Shown: piece by piece, positions 45,901 through 55,088 of the stretch | Layout: the number at the start of each line of letters is the position of its first letter | Numbering within the stretch: the first letter of the stretch is position 1 | Source: Plasmodium relictum | Lineage: Eukaryota; Apicomplexa; Aconoidasida; Haemosporida; Plasmodiidae | Length of the DNA: 64,000 nt | Assembly: GCF_900005765.1 (NCBI RefSeq) | Contig: NC_041691.1 | Coordinates: forward strand, 1,364,001-1,428,000 | Direction of reading: 5' to 3' | The notes under the pieces: model-generated | Seen by the model: the letters and a program-made list of their open reading frames with translations, nothing else | Told to the model about the DNA's origin: nothing | The model's database searches: none | Program-made: the position numbers and the translations under genes

Positions 45901-46242
45901 AACTTAAGTGAATGTGATATAAAAAAAGACGGACCAAGTGCAGGTGTAAATTTTGTTACATCGATTTTATCATATTACTTGAAAATAGCAGTAGATAATT
46001 CTTTATGTATGACTGGTGAAATAAGTTTAAACGGATGTATTTTAAAAATAGGAGGATTAATAGAAAAAGTTATTGTAGCTAAAAATCATGGAATACGTAC
46101 TTTAATAATACCTAGAGATAATGCTCATGAATATGAATTATTACCAAACCATATTAAAGAAAACATGAATGTTTTATATGTTTATCACTATTACCAAATT
46201 TTTAATATGCTTTTTAATAAATATAATGAGTATAAATACTAG
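42979..46242 (+). CDS. LON: ATP-dependent Lon protease, probably mitochondrial
   Basis: 1087 residues in a single exon. The N terminus (MLFSFKFLKYKRK...VRFFSRSS) is basic and lacks acids, like a mitochondrial presequence. A Lon N domain follows, beginning around FALMNKPLFPGLSYVL, with an Asn-rich insertion near residues 155-195. The AAA+ module has Walker A GYPGTGKT (475-482), Walker B IILDEFDK and a sensor/arginine segment LLDRME. The serine-lysine catalytic dyad is intact: Ser987 in KKDGPSAGVN and Lys1030 in GGLIEKV, 43 residues apart exactly as in bacterial Lon. Between the ATPase and protease modules sits an extra Asn/Tyr-rich stretch (about 755-930) that other Lons lack. Expected role: degrading damaged or unassembled matrix proteins. 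Confidence 0.96.
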   Translation: MLFSFKFLKYKRKEFFKVRFFSRSSKIVNENDIKLIKEIEGFALMNKPLFPGLSYVLNCDKSIIKNLENYEKKKIYIGLFFSRKAEKEETFDLFSDGELNESISLKNKKNEQETSKFIRKDIDYIHNLSDVYSYGCIGLIKQVIYDESTNNEIHTNKDNIVNSRIKNNRDNSSINNNLSYNNNVNNDSINNGRNFIFNKFNNICRIIVELLEKIKIKNWNENNMIEFDVIKPERYDINNKNIKIYHIEIINKIKEIINMNSINNYEYNLLLKYFNIKNINSLVNFIGNITINKNSTIQDMFESNNIEEKLKKCLHLLNEDIFMLKMKKELTSDLNEKFAKEKKELIIKEYINSLKNKIRQKSDHEVLCENFLNKFNTIKKYLNSEANIIISREINKFLLYNENCNDYSSTYQYLNTVLSIPYNKYQPLNEDINKCEILLNKSHHGLNDVKKYILEYLCTYILNKNVKPKILLLVGYPGTGKTSICKSISKCLNIPYYVINMNNINNMNELIGHRKTYVNSYEGKIVQSLISTNVMNPLIILDEFDKVSYVNTNIYNTFLNIFDTNQNKLFKDQYINISIDISNIFFICTANTVENIPDVLLDRMEIINIYPYTNIEKVHIFKNYLKKKIELETKITDRYLHISDEFLLYIIYNYTNENGLRQFYNVIYNIYKRRAYMLLKGNTKEISITLNNLNHFINLDSIKNKKSKENHNFEGTLKSLAFTDSGGQVVIIEVSSLANNFLSKSCFPNYKTSYKNYDQFQSKYNEHHHCNMENYNNKSDIKDNNIENYNNNNTCYNIRNNNYECLNNEYCNINNNNSLTKERYEKNDLPFSILGSDLSLIDKNEISKNNFYNLSAMKNPLSSSGYNCDKENMREMLAKDGNEFKNINQGTYLYENNSFSLKEDKYFYSNGYNKKDDVDFNNKNRFKKINFNTNIIITGNVGKIMQESIIIANTYSINLLNQIIPNFQSDYLHINLSECDIKKDGPSAGVNFVTSILSYYLKIAVDNSLCMTGEISLNGCILKIGGLIEKVIVAKNHGIRTLIIPRDNAHEYELLPNHIKENMNVLYVYHYYQIFNMLFNKYNEYKY

Positions 46243-47087
46243 TATATTATTTTAATATCTTTTTCTGTTTTTAAATTCATAAATATAACATCAAATCATA
46301 TTTTTAAATTTTTACTTTATATTTCTAAGTAAACTTAAGCATTTGTATCATTTTTTTTTAATTTTTTTTTTTTTAAGTTTTTATTAAAAGGATAAACATT
46401 CTTCTTTTTCTTTTCAGCTGACACTTTAAAATCTATCTTTTAGTACTATAAAAATTGAGAAAAATTATAAAGGTTTGAAATCATTAAAATTGTTTATTAT
46501 TTTTTTTAGAGAGGTTTTTTTTTTTGTTTCCTTATAAATTTTATATTCTCTTAATTTTACTATGTATTCATTTCACTTTATAAAAAGCTTTTATAATTAT
46601 ACAATTCAAAATTAATTTCATTTAACGATAACATTTTTTTTAATAATTTTATTTTACAATAATTTTTAAGTTCATTTTTCTTAAATTTAGTATTTTTTTC
46701 TTTTTTTTTTTTTTTTTTTAAGTTACTGTAATACAATAATTTATATAAAATAAATTTTTATAACATTTTTAATTTTTAAAATTTTAATTTACGTTTTATT
46801 TTAATTAAAAATTAATTTAATTTCATTCCACATTATAAATATATTATTATTTTATTTTAAAATTATGATTTAATATGATTTTAAAACATAATGATTTTAC
46901 AAAAAGTAAAATTATGAATTTTTTTTTTTTTTTTGAAATATTAAAAGAATAAATATTAAAAAAATAAGAGAAAAAAAAAAAAAAGAAATTCCTATTTTCT
47001 ATGTTTCTATTAATATTAAAGTACTAATTTGAAAAATAAATAAGGGAAAACAGAAAAAAAAAAGAATAGAAGAAGAAAAAAAAAAAA
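46243..47087. other. intergenic region
   Basis: 845 bases between Lon and SmB on the same strand; poly-T rich, then an A/G-rich leader just before the SmB start. No gene is seen. Confidence 0.6.
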
Positions 47088-48157
47088 ATGGGAAAAAATT
47101 CACGCTTGGAAACATGGTTACATTATAGAGTTAGGGTTACTGTTAGTGATACTAGATATTTTGTTGGTACTTTTCTGTCATATGATAGGCACATGAATAT
47201 AGTTTTAGTTGATGCTGAAGAGTTTAGAAAAATAAAAGATCAAGAAACTGGTTTTAAAGTAAAATTTATTTTATGAGAAATAATAATTTAATAATAACAC
47301 TTAATTCATATAATATATATATATATGTGTTAAAAACTTAGATTTAAGTAGATAAGAGTACATGTGAATGATTATTTTATTTAGTATATAATTATTTTAA
47401 AAAATATCTATTATAATATTTTGTTAATAAAAGAATTATATATAAGATGAACAAATGTAAAAAATTTTTACGTTTTTATATAATAATATATAAAATAATT
47501 ATTGTTTATATGTTATGTAATTTAATATATGAAAATTTAGAAATAATTACATAATATTTAATATGATATTATATAAAATGTTATATTGTATTTTATGAAT
47601 TACAATATCTTTTATATACACTATGTTAGTTTTTTTTATTTTTTTTATTTTAGAGTAGTCAGAAGTTAATAAATAGAATATTCTGTATATTCATATATAA
47701 TTTCATTTTATTTTTTTATTTTTAGGAAATAAAGAGAGTAGTTGGTTTAATTTTAATAAGAGGAGAAAATATTGTTTCATTTACAGCTGAACAAGGACCT
47801 ATTAATAAAAAATCTATAAACACTGTAATAAATAAAGGAATAGCTACAGGAAGAGGTGTACCATTAAATAACTATGTTCCTATGCAAAATAATTTTAATG
47901 CTAACTTAACAAACCCTATTAGTAATATGCCAACAGGTATTACATTAAATGCTAGTACAACAAAAAATTTAACACCACCTGTCAATCCAAATTTCAGGAC
48001 TCCAAATGCTCCAGTAAATAATTCAAGACCTATGATTCCTTTAAATATTCCTATGAATCAACCAATGCCAAATCCTAATAATATGCAACAAAGATTACCT
48101 CATCAAGTACCACCTCAGTTACCATTTCCTCCTAACATTAAACCTCCAACTGAATAA
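47088..48157 (+). CDS. SNRPB: small nuclear ribonucleoprotein SmB
   Basis: Two exons, 47088-47258 and 47726-48157, joined across a 467-nt GT-AG intron in phase 0 (TGFK|EIKRVVG); 200 residues. The Sm fold is complete only after splicing. Sm1 lies in exon 1: YRVRVTVSDTRYFVGTFLSYDRHMNIVLVDAEEF, with the D-x-H-M-N signature. Sm2 lies in exon 2: GLILIRGENIVSFTAE. The C-terminal tail is Pro/Asn/Met-rich (MNQPMPNPNNMQQR...LPFPPNIKPP), as in SmB/B' of other eukaryotes, though it has only single RG dipeptides and no long GRG-rich stretch. SmB is one of seven Sm proteins forming the ring on spliceosomal U snRNAs. The call is secure. Confidence 0.96.
47259..47725 (+). other. intron of the SmB gene
   Basis: 467 nt from GTAAAA to TTTTTAG. 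It is the longest intron found in this window (others 74-276 nt). It splits the Sm domain between its Sm1 and Sm2 halves. Confidence 0.85.
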
Positions 48158-49889
48158 TTTTTTTTATAATTTTTCTTTGTCTTTATTTTTTTAAATACCT
48201 CTAAATACAAAATTATTTTAAATATTAAAGAAATTATAATTAAAATGAAAAATAAAAAAGGAAAAAAATAAAAATTATATAAAAACAATACTTAAAAGTG
48301 TAATAATTTAAAGTATTATTTTATATATATATTTTTTATTAGGCATGAGACATATATTTTGATTTTTTTAATTTACAGTAGTCTAATTTAAAATTTTTAT
48401 GTATTTATATTTTTTTAATTTGTGCATATTTTTGAAAATATATGAGTTCACACTGTTTTTTCTCTTTTTTTTTTTTTTTTTTTTTATATTATAATTATTT
48501 AAGATTATTCTAATAAATTTCATCCATATTTATTTTGTTTTCAAAATTTAATGAATATACTTTAAAATTTAGAATGTTTTCTTCTATAATATGTTATATA
48601 TATTAATATATATATTTTTTTATAAATGCTTATTAACATAATTTTTATAATTTAAATTTCGTGGAAATGTTTTCAATAAGTGCAATAAAAAATGCAGTTG
48701 CTATTTTATCATGTAACAATTTATGTTTTACAGGAATTAATTTTTTCTCTTTATTTATTTATAAAATGTCTTTTTTCTATTTTATTTTAAATTTAATTTA
48801 TTGATTTCTGTTTAGAAATAAATCAAAAATAAAAATTCTTTCAAAAAATTTTCCAATTTTCTAAGTGATTTCTTTATTTATAGTACCAAACAATTATTAA
48901 AAAATATATGTTTTTTATTCATAATAATTTATAATAACATATAAATAATTGAATTAAATATTTTATTTTTTTTCAATTTTAAACAAGTATTATTATTTAC
49001 AAAATTTTAGAAAATGCGATAAGTAATTCTTTTTCAGTTGCTATTTTATGCATATTTGATAAAACTAAAATACATTCATAAAAGTTTTAAATCAATTGTA
49101 ATGAAAAATTTAGACATTGAAAAAAAAAGTTGTACTTAATATGTGTGTTGAGAAAAAAATAAAATAAAAAATTAATGCACATTTTATTTTATTTTATTCA
49201 TAGGCCAATTTTTATATATACATAAATAAATGAACAAAAAAAAAAGAAAAGAAAAATTGAACAATTTGAATTATGCAAATATCAAAAATAATACAACAGT
49301 TAGTTATAGAAAAAGGAAAATAAAATAGTTAATATATCAAAAAAATATATTAAAAAAAAGAAAAAAACTAAAAAAAAGTACAAGTTTGTCAAAGACTCTA
49401 ATGGAATGAATTTTTTTTTTTTTTTTTTGTGATCATCTAAAAAATAATATAATATATAAATATTTAATTTTAATTAAACCCTTTAACTTTTTTTTTTAAT
49501 AAAAGTAACATTATTTTAAGTTATTTATTATTCTATAAATTGATATTAAAAAATAATATATATATATATTTATAAATTGTTTTAAAAGTTATAAGAATTT
49601 TTATAAAAAAAAATAAAAAATAATTTTTTTTTTTCTACTTTTAATTGAAATTTGTTATATATTTGTTTTTTGTTTAACATGTTATTTTAATTTTTTTTTA
49701 ATAATTCTTTTGATAAAATAGACTTTTTTTTATTATTTTTTTCAAAAATTTTTAAAACATCATCATTTATGTACAACAGACAATGTAATTCAAAGAAACA
49801 AAATTGCTAGAATCTCCTTATTTAATGAAAAATATTTAAAAAAAAAAAAAAAAAGAAAAAAAAAGAAAAAGAGAAAAACAAGTAAAATT
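48158..49889. other. intergenic region
   Basis: 1.7 kb between two plus-strand genes. T-rich and A-rich tracts only; nothing that I can support as a gene or RNA. Confidence 0.55.
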
Positions 49890-52800
49890 ATGAGTTTTCT
49901 GAAAGCGAAAATTCATGTTTCAATTTTTAATAATTATGTGGATTTTTATGAAGAGAAAAAATTAGAAAATAATGAATCAAATTCAATAAAGAAAAATAAT
50001 GAATTAGGGAATAAAATTGAATTGAAATTAAAAAAAAGCAAAGAGAAAAGATCAAAAATAAATGGGAATAATGCTTACAATAAAGGATTTAAGGCAGAAA
50101 ATTTAACTAAATATAATTTTAAAAATGATAAAAAAAAGGAGAGTAAAAAAAAGAAGTGTATCTTAAAAATAAATAATAAAACTATTAATATTTTAAATAA
50201 TGAAAGAAGTAACATAAATAAAAAAAAAAAAAACTCTATAGCTTTGCTAAAAAATGATATATCTTCAAATAAAAAAAGTGAAATAACTAATAAACTTAGC
50301 ATAATAAGGTTTCATAATCAAAAAATTAATAAAAAAATAAAGAACACATTTGTAAATCATATGAAAGCAAATTCGAGGCATATGTTTTTGAATAGAAAGC
50401 GATGCTATAATTTTTTAATTTTTTTAAAAAAGGGTTTTAAAGTAAAGAAAAATAAAATACACAAAACTTATAAAAATTCTATAAAAGTAAAATCAAAAAA
50501 TTCATGTGAAATTGAATCGGAACAAAAATTAAATAAAATATATGATAAATCTTATAAACTAATAGATAGAAACTTTAGTGATATTATAAATGAAAAAAAG
50601 GATAAAACAAAAATAAATAAACATGATATAGGAAATAAAGATTATGATAAATATAAGAAGTGCAAAAAAAAAAATAAAAATAAAAATAGAAAAACTTATG
50701 AGGAAGCTGTAAATAATGAAGAAAAAATTGTTCTTTCATTAGTAAATATGAAAAGAAAATTTATAAATTGCAGTGATTACAAAAAAAAGGATAAAATTAT
50801 TAGAAATTCAACTGAAATATCGAAAAAAAAAAAAAATTTGGAAATAGAAAAGTTTCAGAATTATGATTCGAATAAAGAAAAAGATGAAATACTTAATAAT
50901 AAGAAGGAATCTATTAACGAATTAAATATTAAAAAAGAAAAAGAAAAACTTGATATTAATGATACTCAAATATTAAAGAAAATTGCTTTCTTAAATAAGA
51001 AAATCACATTAACTAAGAATGATAAAATAAAAAGTAGTAATAAAAAAAGAAAGAGTACTTTTTATAGTGAAATAAATGAAAATATAAAATCAAAAAATAA
51101 AAATGAAAGTGGAACCATCGAAAAAACTAATATACAAAATAAAATAATGGAAAATTTTTTAGAAGAATTTGGTAAATCAGAAATAAAAGATAACGAAAAT
51201 AAAGAAAATGAAAATGAAAATAATAATAATAATAATAATTATAAAATTCATAATTCTAATACTAAGAATTTTGAATCAGAAGCATTAATGAATGATAGAA
51301 ATAGTGATACTAATTATGAAAGTAAAGTAGATTATATTAAAATAGTTGGACAAAGTAAAAAAAAAACATATATAATTAAAAAAAAGGAAAATATTATAAA
51401 TAATAATAAGTTGAAAAGTAATATTTACAATTACATTGATGTTACTTCAATTAATAAATTAATCAGCAGTGCTACCGATATTAAAAAATATGGGCGTCAA
51501 AATAAAATAAAAAAAAAACATTACAATATAAAATTAAAAAATTCATACAATTTTAATGATAATATTACTGAAACTAATGAAATTAAGGAGGGTAATAACG
51601 TAAATAATGAAAATAACTTAAATAAAAATGTAGATAATGAAAATAATTTAAATAAAAATGTAGATAACGAAAATAATTTAAATAAAAATGTAGACGATGA
51701 AAATAAAAATATAAGTGATGAAAATAAAAATATAATTAATATAAATAAAAATATAAATGATGAAAATGAAAATAAAAATAAAAACAATGAAAATGAAAAT
51801 ATAGAAAATATGAATGAAAATATAATTAATGTATATAAAAATAAAGATGAAATAGATAAAAGTAAAGAGGATTCCAATAAAAATAAGGATGAAATAAATA
51901 AAATCAGAGATAGTTTATCAAAAAATAAAGATGAACATAGCATTGGTAATGTAAATAATAACTTTGAAAACTCTATTCATGGAGAAAATAACAAAATTGT
52001 TAATGATACTATTAATAAAAAAATTAGCAATACTAATAATAATAATATAAATAATATTAGTGATAGCAAAAATTTTAATATATATAATAATGAAAATAAT
52101 AGTAACAAAGATGATTTCTTTGAAAAGAATAATCTTTCACTAGATGAAAATAAAAACTGTAAAGAAATGTGCATTGTTAAAGAAAACGGTTTAAATTTAA
52201 ATGAATACATTATATTAAAAGAAATAAAATCAAAACAAGATAATGAAATAATTCAGTTAAATTTAGATTCCTCTTTTTATGCATCTAAAGGTGCTGGCTT
52301 ATATAACTATGGACAAAACATATGCTTCTTTAATAGTATTATTCAAGCAATTATAAGAATTCCATATATTTGTAAAGATTTATTAAATAAACTGCATTCA
52401 TTAAATTGTGAAAAGAGAAAAAAAAGGATCTTTTGCTTTTACTGCTTATTTGAAGAATTCGCTTGTAATATTATATCAAAGAAAAGTGTAATAAAAAATG
52501 TTTTAATTCCATATATTAAAAAATATATCTGCAATAGCTATAATATAGGCTATCAAGAGGATGTACATGAATATTTAAGATATTTTTTGTGTTCATTAGA
52601 AAAATGTTCTTTTTTTTCATCCATTTATATACAGAAAATGTTTACAGGTGTTACTAAGAATGTTACGATATGCATGAAGTGCAATAATGTTTCTCTCAAG
52701 TATGAACAATATTACGAATTATCATTAGATATAAGTTCGTCTAATAATCTAGAAGATGCTTTAAAAAATTTTTTATCAAAAGAAATGTTAATGGGAGAAA

Positions 52801-54023
52801 ATGGTTATTATTGCGAAAAATGTAAAAAAAAAAAAACTGCATCAAAACAATGTATTATAAATAAATTACCAAGAGTTTTAACTATACAAATTAAAAGATT
52901 TTTTATGAATTCTAACTATCACATTGTAAAAAATCACAAAAATATAACATATCCATTATATTTAGACATGAAATGTTATGTTAATAACTATGATTTATTT
53001 GAAAATAATTTTAATAATAATGTTATATCTTTATATGAAAAAATGATATCAGGTAGTAAAGCAAAGAACGACATAAATAAGAGTGAGACTAATTTTAACA
53101 ACTTTAATGAAAATAAGAATGAAATAAAGTTTAAAGATTCAAATAAAAATCAGAGTGAAATAAATTTTAATAATTTAAATAGAAATCAAGCATTTTTTAG
53201 AGATTATAACGTAGATAAAAATATGATTTCAAATAAAACTAAATTAAGAGGGGGTGAGGACAATCAAAGTATTCATGTATTGAAAGAAATTGAAAATATA
53301 TTTTCAGATTTGAAAAGTGAAGTTTGTAAAAAAAAAATAGAAAAAAAATTATCTATTTCTAATTTAAGAGATATAATAATAGAAAAAAGGAAGCTTATTA
53401 TAAGAGAATTAAAAAAAATTAGATTCTCAAAATTTTATAAAGATGTTTCTTTAAGAATATCCAAAGATATTGACACACTTTATTCATACTTTACGAAAAA
53501 TTTTCAAAATGAGAATTTTAACATAAAAACTTTATTATTTAAATATAAAGTAGATAATTATGAAAATATGAAAAATGAAGAAATGTTCATTAAAAATGAC
53601 AGAATAAATAATATAAAAAATAATGGAAAATTTAATGAAAAAAAAAAAAATTCACAAAATTATGTAAGAAACAATCATTTTTACTATGAATTAACTGGTT
53701 TAATTAAACACATTGGATCAGGAACAGAATATGGGCATTATGTTGCCTTAACAAAATCAAATAATAATATTTATTTACAATGTGATGACAGTAATGTTTC
53801 ATATATCAATGAAAAGGACATACTAAGCTGTGTAAAAAATGCATATGTTTTTATATATACATGTATTAATCCTCGTTTTATTGATTTTTATAACAAGTAT
53901 GTAGACGTTTTAGAAAAAAAAAATTTTGATATTAATTTACCTGTATTCGAAAAGCATGTTGAATTTAAAGAAAGGATAACTATGCCTAAACACAAGTTTA
54001 TAAACAAATCATTATTTTACTAA
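49890..54023 (+). CDS. ubiquitin carboxyl-terminal hydrolase, USP family (USP36/42-like)
   Basis: 1377 residues in a single exon. Residues 1-790 are a Lys/Asn-rich extension without recognisable domains, including a short tandem repeat. The catalytic domain starts at GAGLYNYGQNICFFNS, with the nucleophile Cys812 in the Cys box (family G-L-x-N-x-G-N-T-C-[FY]-[LM]-N; here the Thr is replaced by Ile). QEDVHEYLRY is the QQD box, two CxxC pairs (CMKC, CEKC) form the finger zinc site, and the His box GTEYGHYVAL has His1283 followed by CDDSNVSYI. The order and the QEDxHE[FY]LR segment resemble the USP36/USP42 branch, whose members often act in the nucleolus; the very basic N-terminal half is compatible with that. 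An Asn/Lys insertion of about 240 residues splits the catalytic domain (about 1030-1270). Confidence 0.93.
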   Translation: MSFLKAKIHVSIFNNYVDFYEEKKLENNESNSIKKNNELGNKIELKLKKSKEKRSKINGNNAYNKGFKAENLTKYNFKNDKKKESKKKKCILKINNKTINILNNERSNINKKKKNSIALLKNDISSNKKSEITNKLSIIRFHNQKINKKIKNTFVNHMKANSRHMFLNRKRCYNFLIFLKKGFKVKKNKIHKTYKNSIKVKSKNSCEIESEQKLNKIYDKSYKLIDRNFSDIINEKKDKTKINKHDIGNKDYDKYKKCKKKNKNKNRKTYEEAVNNEEKIVLSLVNMKRKFINCSDYKKKDKIIRNSTEISKKKKNLEIEKFQNYDSNKEKDEILNNKKESINELNIKKEKEKLDINDTQILKKIAFLNKKITLTKNDKIKSSNKKRKSTFYSEINENIKSKNKNESGTIEKTNIQNKIMENFLEEFGKSEIKDNENKENENENNNNNNNYKIHNSNTKNFESEALMNDRNSDTNYESKVDYIKIVGQSKKKTYIIKKKENIINNNKLKSNIYNYIDVTSINKLISSATDIKKYGRQNKIKKKHYNIKLKNSYNFNDNITETNEIKEGNNVNNENNLNKNVDNENNLNKNVDNENNLNKNVDDENKNISDENKNIININKNINDENENKNKNNENENIENMNENIINVYKNKDEIDKSKEDSNKNKDEINKIRDSLSKNKDEHSIGNVNNNFENSIHGENNKIVNDTINKKISNTNNNNINNISDSKNFNIYNNENNSNKDDFFEKNNLSLDENKNCKEMCIVKENGLNLNEYIILKEIKSKQDNEIIQLNLDSSFYASKGAGLYNYGQNICFFNSIIQAIIRIPYICKDLLNKLHSLNCEKRKKRIFCFYCLFEEFACNIISKKSVIKNVLIPYIKKYICNSYNIGYQEDVHEYLRYFLCSLEKCSFFSSIYIQKMFTGVTKNVTICMKCNNVSLKYEQYYELSLDISSSNNLEDALKNFLSKEMLMGENGYYCEKCKKKKTASKQCIINKLPRVLTIQIKRFFMNSNYHIVKNHKNITYPLYLDMKCYVNNYDLFENNFNNNVISLYEKMISGSKAKNDINKSETNFNNFNENKNEIKFKDSNKNQSEINFNNLNRNQAFFRDYNVDKNMISNKTKLRGGEDNQSIHVLKEIENIFSDLKSEVCKKKIEKKLSISNLRDIIIEKRKLIIRELKKIRFSKFYKDVSLRISKDIDTLYSYFTKNFQNENFNIKTLLFKYKVDNYENMKNEEMFIKNDRINNIKNNGKFNEKKKNSQNYVRNNHFYYELTGLIKHIGSGTEYGHYVALTKSNNNIYLQCDDSNVSYINEKDILSCVKNAYVFIYTCINPRFIDFYNKYVDVLEKKNFDINLPVFEKHVEFKERITMPKHKFINKSLFY
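51600..51720 (+). repeat. 30-bp tandem repeat encoding VDNENNLNKN
   Basis: Three near-identical 10-residue units start at residue 571 of the ubiquitin hydrolase, followed by a decaying Asn/Lys/Glu continuation. It is an in-frame coding minisatellite, likely length-variable. Confidence 0.85.
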
Positions 54024-55088
54024 AACATTTTTTTTTATTTTTCTTATTTTAATTTTAAATTTTGTATATACTTTGTTATTTTAAAAAAAAAAAAGGACAA
54101 AATGATAAATCTACAAAACATAAATTACATATATTTACATTGATGTTATATATGTTAAAAAAAAAAAAAATAAAGTATCGTATCTCTTATATACACATAT
54201 AAATATCAAGAAAAGAAAAAAAAAATTTATTCATGACTCTTTGATTTGATAATAACAATATATTTACTAATTTTATTTTTAATTAATAAATATAAATAAT
54301 ATGAAAATTTATTGAAGCATTTCATTATTAATTTCAAAGCTTTATATTATATACGTATATATTTATGTAGCCAAATATATAGAAAATAGTATAAAATTTT
54401 TTTACTTTTTTTTCTTAATACATCACTTATAATTAATCAGAGTTAGATATTAAATTAAAAAATATATTTTCATAATATTTGAGTCAAAAATTAACATTTT
54501 TTTTTGAATAAAATCAGCTTCTTTATATTTTTTTCAATGAAATTATTTTCTTCATAAATTGCATAACCATATTTTTTGTTTTATCTTTAAAAATTTTAAT
54601 TATTTTATTTTTTTTTTTTTTGTTTTTTTACTATTTCTTTATAAATTAAAAATTTTAATGTGTAATTCAATATTATTTTTGTTTATATTTATGTATATAT
54701 ATTATTCTTATTTATATTTCTTCATATGAATTGTTTAAATTTAAGATTATCTTTATACTTAATTTTATATGCTTTTTTTTTTTTTTTTTTTTTTTCATAA
54801 TATTAAATATGGTTTTAATAAATTAATGAAATAAAAAATGATGTATTTTATAAGTAAAGAAAAATGTGGTTGTGCTATATTATACACAAAAAAAAAAAAA
54901 AAAATAAATAAATAAATATATGTATATTTATTAAAAAAAAAAGTGAAATATGCAACTTAACACCCATTTGAAATGTTTGAGCATTTTTATTTTAATAGCA
55001 TATATATTATTAAATTTTAAAGTAATATATATATGTCTATATATATTATTTAAAAAATAAACTTTTATAAACTTATTTTTTTAATTTT
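54024..55088. other. convergent intergenic region
   Basis: 1.1 kb between the 3' ends of the ubiquitin hydrolase (+) and guanylyltransferase (-) genes. It contains poly-A/T runs. On the minus strand 54874-54795 is a candidate small extra exon for the guanylyltransferase (see findings); otherwise nothing is seen. Confidence 0.5.
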
